Shown one piece after another: positions 48,837 through 58,953 of a stretch of 64,000 nucleotides of DNA. Under the pieces are notes generated by a model that was not told the DNA's origin, did not search any database, and worked only from the letters and a program-made list of their open reading frames with translations. The DNA is from Janthinobacterium sp. PC23-8. GTDB taxonomy: Bacteria > Pseudomonadota > Gammaproteobacteria > Burkholderiales > Burkholderiaceae_D. The stretch spans positions 3,287,230 through 3,351,229 of the forward strand of contig NZ_NJGY01000001.1 in the NCBI RefSeq assembly GCF_002250505.1, in the 5' to 3' direction. The translations under genes were made by a program, and so were the position numbers. How positions within the stretch are numbered: position 1 is the first letter of the stretch; each line of letters begins with the position of its first letter.

Positions 48837-48995
48837 CTCGCAAGTCCGTTCGCTACCGAACAGATGTAATTTGCGCGAGAAAATATAGTTGCGGTTCAGA
48901 GACACGCCTGTGTTACTCTGCGCCAAGGCGCCTCTCGTTCAGACGCCTCCCCCCTTCACCGCCTAGCTGACGACTGGAAACCAGGAAACCTGCCC

Positions 48996-49733
48996 ATGTC
49001 GAGTCCGCATGTCGTGTTACACAATCCCAACCAGAACCATTTGCTTGCCGCCATGCAGGATGCCGATTTTGCGCGCCTGGCGCCGCACCTGGAACAAGTG
49101 GCCATGCGCCTGGGTGACGTAGTCTACGATTCGGGCGACAAACTGCATCATGTGGTGTTCCCTACCACCGCCATCGTCTCGCTGCACTATCTGCTGGAAA
49201 ACGGCGGCTCGTCCGAAATTGCCGGTGTCGGCAATGAAGGCGTGGTCGGCGTGTCGCTGTTCATGGGGGGCGATTCGACCCCCAGCCGCGCGGTGGTGCA
49301 GACGGGCGGCGTCGGTTACCGCCTGAAGGCGCACTTGCTGATGGAAGAATTCAACCGCGCCGGGCCGGTCATGCGCTTGCTGCTGCGCTACACGCAAGCC
49401 TTGCTGACGCAGATGTCGCAAACGGCCGTGTGCAACCGCCATCACACGGTGGAGCAGCAGCTGTGCCGCTGGTTGCTGCTGACCCTGGACCGCCTGCCCG
49501 GGCGCGAACTGACCATGACCCAGGAACTGATCGCCAATATGCTGGGCGTGCGCCGCGAAGGCGTGACGGAAGCGGCCGGCAAGCTGCAGGCGCGCGGCTA
49601 TATCAGCTACCGGCGCGGCCATATCACCGTGCTCGACCGCAGCGGGCTTGAAGGCACGACCTGCGAATGCTATGGCGTGGTCAAGAAGGAATTTGCCCGC
49701 CTGCTGTCGGACGTGCGCCAGCGCCAGGCTTGA
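48996..49733 (+). CDS. Crp/Fnr family transcriptional regulator
   Basis: The 245-residue protein has an N-terminal cyclic-nucleotide-binding-like domain (about 15-140) and a Crp-type winged helix (about 150-225; MTQELIANMLGVRREGVTEAAGKLQARGYISYRRGHITVLD). It has no Fnr-type N-terminal cysteine cluster and lacks the classic arginine-bearing cAMP pocket, so the ligand is unknown. It resembles the widespread 'Crp/Fnr, IANMLGVRRE' group often found near signalling genes. It is divergent from the c-di-GMP gene and 45 bases upstream of the hybrid kinase, which it may control. Confidence 0.9.
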   Translation: MSSPHVVLHNPNQNHLLAAMQDADFARLAPHLEQVAMRLGDVVYDSGDKLHHVVFPTTAIVSLHYLLENGGSSEIAGVGNEGVVGVSLFMGGDSTPSRAVVQTGGVGYRLKAHLLMEEFNRAGPVMRLLLRYTQALLTQMSQTAVCNRHHTVEQQLCRWLLLTLDRLPGRELTMTQELIANMLGVRREGVTEAAGKLQARGYISYRRGHITVLDRSGLEGTTCECYGVVKKEFARLLSDVRQRQA

Positions 49734-49778
49734 GCCGCGCTACCGCGCCACATCTTGTCGTACTTATCGGACCATCCC

Positions 49779-51683
49779 ATGCAAACAGTTGAAAAAATTC
49801 CCTCCGGCCTGCCATCGCGCTGGCCTGTCGCGCTGGCCTTCTGCTTCAGCGCCATCGTGCTGCTGGCGATCGCCGCGCTGGCCTGGCGCGGACCGTCCGA
49901 TACGGCGATGCTGACCGGCGTGCTGGTGTTGCTGTTGCTGGTGCTGCTGGCCGCCCTGTACCGCCGCACCCTGGCCGCCGGCCTGCCGCGCCAGCTGCTC
50001 AAGGCCGGCGCCTTGCAGGACGCAATTTTCAACAGCGCCAATTTTTCCAGCATCGCCACCGATGCCCAGGGCGTGATCCAGATTTTCAATGTGGGTGCCG
50101 AGCGCATGCTCGGTTACGCGGCGCATGAAGTGGTCGACAAGCTGACGCCGGCCAGTATTTCCGATGCACAGGAAATCGTCGCCCGCGCCCAGGCTCTCTC
50201 GGCCGAACTCGATACGCCTATCACGCCCGGCGTCGAAGCGCTGGTATTCAAGGCCAAGCGCGGCATCGAGGACATTTATGAGCTGACCTATATCCGCAAG
50301 GATGGCAGCCGCTTTCCCGCCATCGTTTCGGTGACGGCCTTGCGCGACGCGCAGAACAAGGTCATCGGCTACTTGCTGATCGGCACCGACAATACGGCGC
50401 GCAAGCGTGTCGAGGCCGAGCAGGCCCTGCTCGACAAGCGCTTGCAGGAGCAGCAGGCCTATACCCGTTCGCTGATCGAAACCAATAACACCGAGCTGGA
50501 AAAGGCGCGCCAGGTGGCCGAAAAGGCCAACCGCGCCAAGTCCGAATTCTTGTCCAGCATGAGCCATGAATTGCGCACGCCGCTGAACGCCGTGCTCGGT
50601 TTTGCGCAGCTGATGGCGTCCGACGTGCCGCCGCCGACCCAGCCGCAGCAGCGCTCGCTCGACCAGATCCTCAAGGGCGGCTGGTATCTGCTGCGCCTGA
50701 TTAACGAAATCCTCGACCTGGCCATGATCGAGTCGGGCAAGGTGACCATGTCGGAAGAGGCAATGTCGCTGCTCGACGTGCTGCAGGATTGCGAGGCGAT
50801 GATTGCGCCGCAGGCGCAGAAGCGCGGCATCGCCATGCATTTCCCCCGCTATGGCGATGCCTTCTTTATTCATGCCGACCGCACGCGCGTGAAACAGGTG
50901 ATGATCAACCTGCTGTCGAACGCCATCAAATACAATCAGAGCGGCGGCAGCGTGCAAGTCGCTTGCAGCCAGCGCGGCGACCGCGTGCGCGTCAGCGTCA
51001 CCGACAGCGGCGCCGGCCTCGATGCGAAACAGATGGCGCAACTGTTCCAGCCCTTTAACCGCCTGGGCCAGGAACACAGCCAGGAAGAGGGCACCGGCAT
51101 CGGCCTGGTGGTCACCAAGCAATTGGTAGAACTGATGAAAGGCACGATCGGCGTCGACAGCACGGTCGGCGTCGGCACCACTTTCTGGGTCGAATTCAAG
51201 GCCTCGCGCGCGCCGCAGCTGGTGCTCGGTGACGGTGACGTATTGCCGGTGGCGCAGGAGAGTTCCGACACCCTGCGCACCTTGCTGTACGTGGAAGACA
51301 ATCCGGCCAACCTGGCGCTGGTCGAGCAACTGATCGCGCGCCGCAGCGATCTGAAACTGCTGACTGCCATCGACGCCCACCTGGGCATCGACCTGGCGCG
51401 CACCTGCCAGCCCGACGTGATCCTGATGGACATCAACTTGCCCGGCATCAGCGGCTTTGGCGCGCTGCGCATCCTGCACGACGATCCGCTGACCGGCCAT
51501 ATCCCGGTGATGGCGCTGTCGGCCAACGCCGTGCCGCGCGATGTTGAAAAAGGGCTGCAAGCGGGCTTTTTCCGCTATCTGACCAAACCGATCAAGGTTG
51601 TCGAATTCATGGAGGCGCTCGACGTGGCGCTGCACCATGCGGCCAGGCATGGCCTGGCCGACGACACCACCGCAATACGCTAA
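49779..51683 (+). CDS. Hybrid sensor histidine kinase (two membrane helices, PAS, HisKA, HATPase, REC)
   Basis: The 634-residue protein has two helices (about 17-36 and 40-61), a PAS domain (about 70-205), and a coiled coil leading to HisKA with His263 in SHELRTPLN. The HATPase (about 365-480) has NAIKYNQSGG, DSGAGLD and GTGIGLVV. A C-terminal receiver domain (about 505-620) carries the phosphate acceptor Asp551 in ILMDINLPG. There is no large periplasmic loop, so sensing is probably cytoplasmic or membrane-based. The start MQTVEKIPSG was chosen over an upstream TTG. It is followed after 27 bases by a receiver-PAS gene. Confidence 0.95.
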   Translation: MQTVEKIPSGLPSRWPVALAFCFSAIVLLAIAALAWRGPSDTAMLTGVLVLLLLVLLAALYRRTLAAGLPRQLLKAGALQDAIFNSANFSSIATDAQGVIQIFNVGAERMLGYAAHEVVDKLTPASISDAQEIVARAQALSAELDTPITPGVEALVFKAKRGIEDIYELTYIRKDGSRFPAIVSVTALRDAQNKVIGYLLIGTDNTARKRVEAEQALLDKRLQEQQAYTRSLIETNNTELEKARQVAEKANRAKSEFLSSMSHELRTPLNAVLGFAQLMASDVPPPTQPQQRSLDQILKGGWYLLRLINEILDLAMIESGKVTMSEEAMSLLDVLQDCEAMIAPQAQKRGIAMHFPRYGDAFFIHADRTRVKQVMINLLSNAIKYNQSGGSVQVACSQRGDRVRVSVTDSGAGLDAKQMAQLFQPFNRLGQEHSQEEGTGIGLVVTKQLVELMKGTIGVDSTVGVGTTFWVEFKASRAPQLVLGDGDVLPVAQESSDTLRTLLYVEDNPANLALVEQLIARRSDLKLLTAIDAHLGIDLARTCQPDVILMDINLPGISGFGALRILHDDPLTGHIPVMALSANAVPRDVEKGLQAGFFRYLTKPIKVVEFMEALDVALHHAARHGLADDTTAIR

Positions 51684-51710
51684 TTGCAGCACATACTTAG
51701 GACTACCGCC

Positions 51711-52517
51711 ATGCTACACGCCACCGAGATACTGAACGCCAGCATTCTGATCGTCGACGACCAGGAAGCCAATGTGATGCTGCTGGAACAGGTGCTGCGC
51801 AATGCGGGCTACACCCGCATCACCTCCACCATGGAGCCGCAAGCGGTGCGTGCGCTGCACCAGCAGCATCGCTACGACCTGATCCTGCTCGACTTGCAGA
51901 TGCCGGAAATGGATGGCTTCGAAGTGATGGAAGGCTTGCGCGACCTCGAGGCGGGCAGCTATCTGCCGGTGCTGGTGATCACCGCCCAGCCCGGCCACAA
52001 GCTGCGCGCGCTGCAGGCCGGCGCCAAGGATTTCGTCGCCAAGCCCTTCGACCTGGTGGAAGTGAAAACCCGCATCCACAATATGCTGGAAGTGCGCTTG
52101 CTGTACCAGAAACTGGCCGACTACAACAAGTCGCTCGAACTGGCGGTGCAGGAACGCACGGCCGAACTGCGCGAAAGCGAAGCGCGCTTCCAGCGTTTCA
52201 CGGAATTGTCGTCGGACTGGTACTGGGAACAGGATGCCGAGGGCAACCTGACGCGCTTTTCCGGCCCCGTGGCCGAGATGCTGGGCATCGGCAGCGCAGA
52301 CGAACCGCAACGCTGGAATGCCACCGAGCGCGCCCTGCTCGACGAAAAAATCGCCGCGCGCGAACCGTTCCTCGACTTTATCTACAGCCGCCAGAATGCG
52401 GACGGCAGCATGCAATACCTGCAGGTCAGCGGCGAGCCGATGTTCGACCAGGGCAGCCGCTTTGTCGGCTATCGCGGGATCGGGCTTGACATTACGGCGC
52501 GCCAGCAAAAAAGCTGA
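51711..52517 (+). CDS. Receiver domain protein with C-terminal PAS and no output domain
   Basis: The 268-residue protein has a receiver domain (residues about 10-125; phosphate acceptor Asp61 in ILLDLQMPEMDG, Lys in FVAKPFDLVE). A coiled coil follows at about 130-160, then a PAS/PAC domain from about 165 that ends GYRGIGLDITARQQKS. It stops where a GGDEF or kinase domain usually follows. I looked for a frameshift and found no such domain after the stop. It is translated right after the hybrid kinase, so it may take its phosphate and relay or sense through PAS. Confidence 0.88.
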   Translation: MLHATEILNASILIVDDQEANVMLLEQVLRNAGYTRITSTMEPQAVRALHQQHRYDLILLDLQMPEMDGFEVMEGLRDLEAGSYLPVLVITAQPGHKLRALQAGAKDFVAKPFDLVEVKTRIHNMLEVRLLYQKLADYNKSLELAVQERTAELRESEARFQRFTELSSDWYWEQDAEGNLTRFSGPVAEMLGIGSADEPQRWNATERALLDEKIAAREPFLDFIYSRQNADGSMQYLQVSGEPMFDQGSRFVGYRGIGLDITARQQKS

Positions 52518-52556
52518 TTTATACTGGCAGCTGTTTATCAGCGCCCAGAAAAAATC

Positions 52557-52811
52557 ATGACCGACAAAACTCCCCGTTACTGGTTCCCCGCCAAGAGCTA
52601 TGGCTTTGGCTGGGGGCTGCCCATCACCTGGCAAGGCTGGCTGGTGTTCCTGGGCGCCTTGCTGCTGTTTGCCTGCGGCGCATTCCTGTTTCCGCCACAG
52701 GAGCTGCTGCTCGCTTACATCGTCTATGAAGTGGCGGTGTTCGCGCTGTTGCTTTTCATCTGCCAGCGCAAGGGTGAGCCGACGCGCTGGCGCTGGGGCA
52801 AGAAGAAATAA
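52557..52811 (+). CDS. Small membrane protein of unknown function
   Basis: The 84-residue protein has an N-terminal WFPAKSYGFGWGLPITWQGW segment, two membrane helices (about 29-44 and 50-68) and a basic C-terminal tail RWRWGKKK. It is not a family I recognise with a defined function. It starts 39 bases after the receiver-PAS gene. Its tail ends shortly before the TPP riboswitch. Confidence 0.7.
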   Translation: MTDKTPRYWFPAKSYGFGWGLPITWQGWLVFLGALLLFACGAFLFPPQELLLAYIVYEVAVFALLLFICQRKGEPTRWRWGKKK

Positions 52812-52867
52812 TCATCTGGCCGCGCGTGCCGGAACGCGTATAATTGGCCCGCTGCCGCAAGGCGGCA

Positions 52868-52968
52868 AACGCTAGGGGTCCTGCCTCGCCGTGGCAACAC
52901 GGTGAGATGCGGGTGAGAAATACCCTCCGAACCTGATCTGGATAATGCCAGCGAAGGGAAGCTTTAGG
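52868..52968 (+). ncRNA. TPP riboswitch (THI element)
   Basis: Binds thiamine pyrophosphate and shuts off the downstream thi genes. All core pieces are present: AGGGGTCC, GTGAGA with GCGGGTGAGAAATACCC, then GAACCTGATCTGGATAATG and CCAGCGAAGGGAAGC. The P3 arm is GCCGTG/CACGGT. The start and end positions are approximate. Confidence 0.96.
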
Positions 52969-53007
52969 ATGAACGCACCTCGCTCTACCGCGTGCGCGCA
53001 GCCGAAT

Positions 53008-54968
<1,961 letters not shown>

Positions 54969-54979
54969 AGGAGGGCGCC

Positions 54980-55183
54980 ATGGTCCCCATCATGCTCAAT
55001 GGCGCGCCGCACCAGGTGCCGCCCGATCACACCCTGGATCAGTTGATCGCCACCCTGGCGCTGCAGCACCAGGCGCTGGCGCTGGCCGTCAACCGCACGG
55101 TGGTGCCGCGCAGGAACTGGCCGGTGCAGCTGTTGCAGGCTGGCGACCAGGTGGAAATAGTCCGCGCCATCGGCGGCGGCTAA
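54980..55183 (+). CDS. thiS: Sulfur carrier protein ThiS
   Basis: The 67-residue protein ends VRAIGGG, with the C-terminal GG that is made into a thiocarboxylate and gives sulfur to ThiG. It has the ubiquitin-like pattern. The start [10 protein letters not shown] follows GGAGGG. It lies 11 bases after thiC and 17 before thiG. Confidence 0.95.
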   Translation: MVPIMLNGAPHQVPPDHTLDQLIATLALQHQALALAVNRTVVPRRNWPVQLLQAGDQVEIVRAIGGG

Positions 55184-55200
55184 CTATTCAAGGAAGAAAC

Positions 55201-55995
55201 ATGCATACAGAAACAGAAAACGACTTGTTGACCATTGCCGGCAAGACCTATGCGTCGCGCCTGCTGGTGGGCAGCGGCAAATACAAGGACTTGCCGCAAA
55301 CGCGCGCCGCCACCGATGCGGCCGAAGCACAGATCATCACGGTGGCGATACGCCGCGTCAATATCGGCCAGGACCCGAACGCCCCCAGCCTGCTCGACGT
55401 ATTGCCGCCCGACCAGTACACGATATTGCCGAACACGGCCGGCTGCTATACGGCCAAGGACGCCGTCTACACCTTGCAGCTGGCGCGCGAGCTGCTCGGT
55501 GGCCGCAACCTGGTCAAGCTGGAAGTGCTGGGCGACGAGAAAACCCTGTTCCCGCATATGCCGGAAACCCTGATTGCGGCCGAAGCCCTGGTCAAGGATG
55601 GCTTTGACGTGATGGTTTACTGCAGCGACGATCCGATCCAGGCGCGCATCCTGGAAGAGATCGGTTGCGTGGCCATCATGCCGCTCGCTTCCCTGATCGG
55701 CTCGGGCATGGGCATTGTGAACCCGTGGAACCTGTCATTGATTATCGACCAGGCCAGGGTGCCGGTGCTGGTCGACGCGGGAGTGGGCACGGCGTCGGAC
55801 GCGGCCATTGCCATGGAACTCGGTTGCGACGGCGTGCTGATGAATACGGCGATAGCCGGCGCGCGCGACCCGGTGCGCATGGCCCATGCGATGAAGCTGG
55901 CCGTGCGGGCCGGGCGTGCAGCGTTCCTGGCCGGGCGGATGCCGAGGAAATTTGCCGCGTCGCCATCGTCGCCGATGGCGGGCCGTCTGGCGTGA
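55201..55995 (+). CDS. thiG: Thiazole synthase ThiG
   Basis: Joins 1-deoxyxylulose phosphate, dehydroglycine and ThiS thiocarboxylate into the thiazole phosphate. The 264-residue TIM barrel protein has [19 protein letters not shown] at the start, [16 protein letters not shown] and [33 protein letters not shown]. It ends on a 15-residue tail ([13 protein letters not shown]) not typical of the family core. Confidence 0.97.
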   Translation: MHTETENDLLTIAGKTYASRLLVGSGKYKDLPQTRAATDAAEAQIITVAIRRVNIGQDPNAPSLLDVLPPDQYTILPNTAGCYTAKDAVYTLQLARELLGGRNLVKLEVLGDEKTLFPHMPETLIAAEALVKDGFDVMVYCSDDPIQARILEEIGCVAIMPLASLIGSGMGIVNPWNLSLIIDQARVPVLVDAGVGTASDAAIAMELGCDGVLMNTAIAGARDPVRMAHAMKLAVRAGRAAFLAGRMPRKFAASPSSPMAGRLA

Positions 55996-55997
55996 CG

Positions 55998-56795
55998 ATG
56001 GCCGCCATCGCTTCTTGCCGCCCCACCGTGCTGGTGTTTGCCGGGCTCGATCCCTCCGGCGGCGCCGGCATCGCGGCCGATGTGCTGGCCATCGCGGCGC
56101 AGGGCGCGCATGCCTTGCCCATCGTCACCGCGCTGACGGTGCAGGATAACGACCGCGTGTTCGAAGTGCGGGCGGTGGACGCCGCATTGTTGTTGCGCCA
56201 GGCGCAAGCCTTGACGGCCAGGATGGCGATCGCCGCCGTGAAAATCGGCATACCGGGCAGCGCAGCCAACGCGGCGGCGATCGCGCAGGTGATCGTGCAA
56301 CTGCGGCGCGAGCAGCCCGGCTTGCCGGTCGTACTTGATCCGGTGCTGACCAGCGGCCATGGCGATGTGCTCGGCACGGGCGACGCGGTGCTGGCGCTGG
56401 CGCCCTTGTTGGCAGTCGCCACCGTGATAGTGCCGAATGAACCGGAAGCGAACCGCCTTACCGGTAGCGTTGATGCTGCCGGCCAGGCCGCGACTTTGCA
56501 GTCGCGTGGCTGTGTCAACGTGCTGGTCACGGGTGGCCATGGCGAGGGCAGCAGCATTATCAACCGCTGGTTCGGCGCGGCGGGCGAACAGCAGCAGTGG
56601 CACTGGCCGCGCCTGCCTGGCGAATTTCACGGCAGCGGCTGTACCCTGGCCGCCGCCATCTCGGCGCGCCTGGCGTTGCGGCAAACCATGCCGGAGGCGC
56701 TGGCGGCGGCGCAAGCGTATTGCCATACAGCATTGGCGCAAGCCTATGCGGTCGCACCGGGCCAGCTGATGCCGCAGCGGCTTAACTCTTTATAA
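55998..56795 (+). CDS. thiD: Hydroxymethylpyrimidine/phosphomethylpyrimidine kinase ThiD
   Basis: Phosphorylates HMP and HMP phosphate. The 265-residue ribokinase-fold protein has VLVFAGLDPSGGAGIAADVLA near the N terminus, VVLDPVLTSGHGD, VPNEPEANRL and the catalytic FHGSGCTLAAAI motif. ATG 55998 was used; a GTG at 55992 overlapping the thiG stop is an alternative. Confidence 0.95.
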   Translation: MAAIASCRPTVLVFAGLDPSGGAGIAADVLAIAAQGAHALPIVTALTVQDNDRVFEVRAVDAALLLRQAQALTARMAIAAVKIGIPGSAANAAAIAQVIVQLRREQPGLPVVLDPVLTSGHGDVLGTGDAVLALAPLLAVATVIVPNEPEANRLTGSVDAAGQAATLQSRGCVNVLVTGGHGEGSSIINRWFGAAGEQQQWHWPRLPGEFHGSGCTLAAAISARLALRQTMPEALAAAQAYCHTALAQAYAVAPGQLMPQRLNSL

Positions 56796-56804
56796 GGAAA
56801 CCCC

Positions 56805-57416
56805 ATGCGTGGACTTTATCTGGTGACCCCGAACTGGGATGACACCGACCGCCTGCTCGACGTGACGGAGCAGGCCTTGCAGGAAGGCGTGGCCCTGCTG
56901 CAATACCGCCACAAGAGCGCCGATGTGATATTGCGGCGCGAACAGGCGAGCGCCTTGCAGCTGCTGGCGCGCAAATATGGCGTGCCCTTCATCATCAACG
57001 ATTTCATCGCGCTGTGCGAGGAACTGGATGCCGATGGCCTGCATGTCGGCGGGACCGACATGTCGGTGGCCGAGGCCCGTGCGCGGCTGGGCAAGGACAA
57101 ACTGGTGGGGGCATCGTGCTATGGCGATTTGCTGCTGGCGCGCAAGGCCGAAGCGGCGGGCGCCAGCTATGTGGCCTTCGGCGGCTTCTACCCTTCGCTG
57201 GTCAAGCAGTATCCGGTCACCACCGATCCCGACATCGTGGTCCAGGCCAGGCGCGAGATCGCCTTGCCCTGCGTGGTGATCGGCGGCATGACGCCGGACC
57301 ACGCCGCGCCTTTGGTGACGCGTGGCGCCGACCTGGTGGCGGCGATCAGCAGCGTGTTCCTGGCGGACGATGTAACCATGTCGGTACGGAAATTTAATGA
57401 GCTGTTTGGCAGCTAA
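56805..57416 (+). CDS. thiE: Thiamine-phosphate synthase ThiE
   Basis: Couples HMP-PP with thiazole phosphate to thiamine phosphate. The 203-residue TIM barrel protein begins MRGLYLVTPNWDDTDRLLDV, with VALLQYRHK, IINDFIALCEELDADGLHVGGTDM, and FGGFYPS near the phosphate site. Start 9 bases after thiD, preceded by AAGGAA. Last gene of the thi operon as seen here. Confidence 0.96.
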   Translation: MRGLYLVTPNWDDTDRLLDVTEQALQEGVALLQYRHKSADVILRREQASALQLLARKYGVPFIINDFIALCEELDADGLHVGGTDMSVAEARARLGKDKLVGASCYGDLLLARKAEAAGASYVAFGGFYPSLVKQYPVTTDPDIVVQARREIALPCVVIGGMTPDHAAPLVTRGADLVAAISSVFLADDVTMSVRKFNELFGS

Positions 57417-57436
57417 GGCGAGCGGCAAAAGCGAGT

Positions 57437-57457
57437 CCGGTTACGCGGAATAATCGG
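57437..57457. repeat. Possible degenerate REP-like hairpin after thiE
   Basis: CCGGTTA and TAATCGG (one G-T pair) flank CGCGGAA. It resembles the clear palindrome at 39415-39442, with GGATTACGCG there against GGTTACGCGG here. Confidence 0.3.
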
Positions 57458-57459
57458 CA

Positions 57460-57465
57460 TATAAT
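57460..57465 (+). promoter_or_regulatory. Candidate -10 box of the ANTAR regulator
   Basis: TATAAT lies 40 bases before ATG 57506 and overlaps the alternative ATG at 57464, which therefore cannot easily be the start. Confidence 0.45.
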
Positions 57466-57505
57466 GAGGGTCATCTCCTTCCATATCACCGAGGTTCCCT
57501 TGCCC

Positions 57506-58138
57506 ATGAATCAGCCAGCCGCCAAACGCCTAATCCTGATCGTTGACGATGACCAGCTGCTGCTGGAGTTTCTCGGCGAAGTGCTGCGTCATGCTGGTTA
57601 TGACACGGTGCTGGCCAATTCCGCCGAGGCTGCCTTGCAGCTGATCGCCCAGCGCGAGCCGGACCTGGCCCTGCTCGACATCCATATGCCCGGCATGTCC
57701 GGCCTGGAACTGGCCAAGCGCCTGCACGCGGAAACTGCCGTGCCCTTCATGTTCCTGTCCGGCAGCGGTGATAGCGAGTCGGGCAAGCAGGCGGCCGCCT
57801 ATGGCGCCGTCGGCTATGTCGTCAAGCCGGTCGATGAAGGCCGTTTGATGCCGGCCTTTGAAGCGGGCCTGGCGCGCGCCGACGATATCCGACAGCTGCG
57901 CCGCACCGAACTCAATTTGAACGCGGCGCTGGCCGCCGGCCGCGAAACCAGCCTGGCCGTCGGCCTGCTGATGGGCAAGTTCCAGACCGACCGCAACACC
58001 GCCTTCGAAGTGCTGCGCGACCATGCCCGTTCCAGCCGCCGCAAGATCAATGAAATCGCCAGCCAGCTGCTGCTGGCCGAAGAAACTCTGAACGGGCTGC
58101 ACGGCGCTTTCCTGAGCCGCGCCAAAGTCATCAAGTAA
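57506..58138 (+). CDS. Response regulator with an ANTAR RNA-binding domain
   Basis: The 210-residue protein has a receiver domain with phosphate acceptor Asp58 in LALLDIHMPGMSGLELA and Lys in YVVKPVDEG. A coiled coil follows, then an ANTAR domain (about 145-205; ETSLAVGLLMGKFQTDRNTAFEVLRDHARSSRRKINEIASQLL). ANTAR proteins bind paired RNA hairpins and act as antiterminators. No histidine kinase is adjacent. It begins 89 bases after thiE. Confidence 0.9.
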   Translation: MNQPAAKRLILIVDDDQLLLEFLGEVLRHAGYDTVLANSAEAALQLIAQREPDLALLDIHMPGMSGLELAKRLHAETAVPFMFLSGSGDSESGKQAAAYGAVGYVVKPVDEGRLMPAFEAGLARADDIRQLRRTELNLNAALAAGRETSLAVGLLMGKFQTDRNTAFEVLRDHARSSRRKINEIASQLLLAEETLNGLHGAFLSRAKVIK

Positions 58139-58293
58139 TCGTCCGCGCGGCGCGCCGGCTGGTGCGCCGCCTGGTGCACCGCCTGTTCCCCACCGTCTGT
58201 TCCCCATTTTCTGCCTTCCATCGCATGGCTTTTGCCGTGCGCCTGCCATCGCGCTACAGTCAGGATTCCAACCTTGACCATAGCGAGCACACC

Positions 58294-58863
58294 ATGTCCA
58301 TTCCCTCCCGCCTCTGCCTGGCGCTTGCCGGCGCCATCCTCTCCTTCAGCGCCATCGCCGCTGCCGATGAGCCATACACCCTGGTGCAAGGCAAGCATGG
58401 CGCCATTTCCACCTATGGCAGTGGCTCCGACAACGAAGAACTCGACCGCCTCAAGCGCACCAGCATTGGTCCCTTCCTGTGGTTCCGCGACCATGGCAAG
58501 TCGTATGTGATCGAAGACCGTGCCCTGCTGGCGCGCGCCGATGCCGCCTGGAAACCGGTGCAGGCGCTGGGCCAGGAAATGTCGGCGCTCGGCAAGCAGA
58601 TGGGCGAGCAGGGCCGGCAAATGGGCAAGCTGGGCCGCGAGATGGGCGAGCAGGGTCGCCAGGATCGCGCTGGCGAAGCCGCGATGACAGCAAAAGCGCG
58701 ACAGATGGACCAGGCCGCCAAGCCGATGGACAGCCTGGGCAAGCGCATGGGCGAACTCGGCGAGCGCCAGGGACGCGCCAGCAAGGAGGCCGAACGCGCC
58801 ACGCGCGTGCTGATCGATGAGGCCTTGCGTACTGGACAAGCGAAGCCGGTACAGGCCGGCTGA
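58294..58863 (+). CDS. Exported protein with Gly/Met heptad repeats
   Basis: I do not recognise a named family. The 189-residue protein has a signal peptide (SRLCLALAGAILSFSAIAAA) and a short globular part (EPYTLVQGKHGAISTYGSGSDNEEL...FLWFRDHGKSYVIED). From residue 92 come five heptads of the form LGKQMGE/QGRQMGK, and two more like LGKRMGELGERQGR later on. The repeats predict long amphipathic helices, perhaps a coiled coil or surface bundle. The front part (SYVIEDRALLARADAAWKPV) resembles proteins found with M56-type regulators. Start 58294 gives the signal peptide; a longer frame is not convincing. Confidence 0.7.
   Translation: MSIPSRLCLALAGAILSFSAIAAADEPYTLVQGKHGAISTYGSGSDNEELDRLKRTSIGPFLWFRDHGKSYVIEDRALLARADAAWKPVQALGQEMSALGKQMGEQGRQMGKLGREMGEQGRQDRAGEAAMTAKARQMDQAAKPMDSLGKRMGELGERQGRASKEAERATRVLIDEALRTGQAKPVQAG
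58567..58671 (+). repeat. Five tandem 21-bp coding repeats
   Basis: The heptads at residues 92-126 are encoded by five diverged 21-base units, each starting CTGGGC, CTCGGC or CAGGG and mostly with ATG at the fifth codon. The units differ at several bases, so this is an old repeat. Confidence 0.75.
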
Positions 58864-58896
58864 GGCCGGCATGGAGGTGTCGGTGGCGCACAATAA

Positions 58897-58912
58897 CTGG
58901 ACAAATCCACAG
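58897..58912 (+). promoter_or_regulatory. Candidate LexA box upstream of uvrD
   Basis: CTG GACAAATCCA CAG fits the CTG-N10-CAG frame of LexA sites, with 5 of 10 central positions matching the alternating T/A consensus. It is 42 bases before uvrD. Confidence 0.3.
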
Positions 58913-58941
58913 TGGATCACGGCGCGCTGGCGCAAGGTCGG

Positions 58942-58947
58942 TATAAT
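58942..58947 (+). promoter_or_regulatory. Candidate -10 box of uvrD
   Basis: A perfect TATAAT ends six bases before the uvrD ATG. Transcription would start at or next to the ATG, so the mRNA may be leaderless. No good -35 is seen. Confidence 0.45.
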
Positions 58948-58953
58948 CACGGG

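Noticed and set aside
52500-52560. Frameshift in the receiver-PAS gene at the A-run near its end
   Set aside because: The other frame stops at 52560 and gives no GGDEF, kinase or DNA-binding domain.
57464-57466. Alternative ATG start of the ANTAR regulator
   Set aside because: It overlaps the TATAAT -10 box, so it would lie upstream of the expected transcript start.
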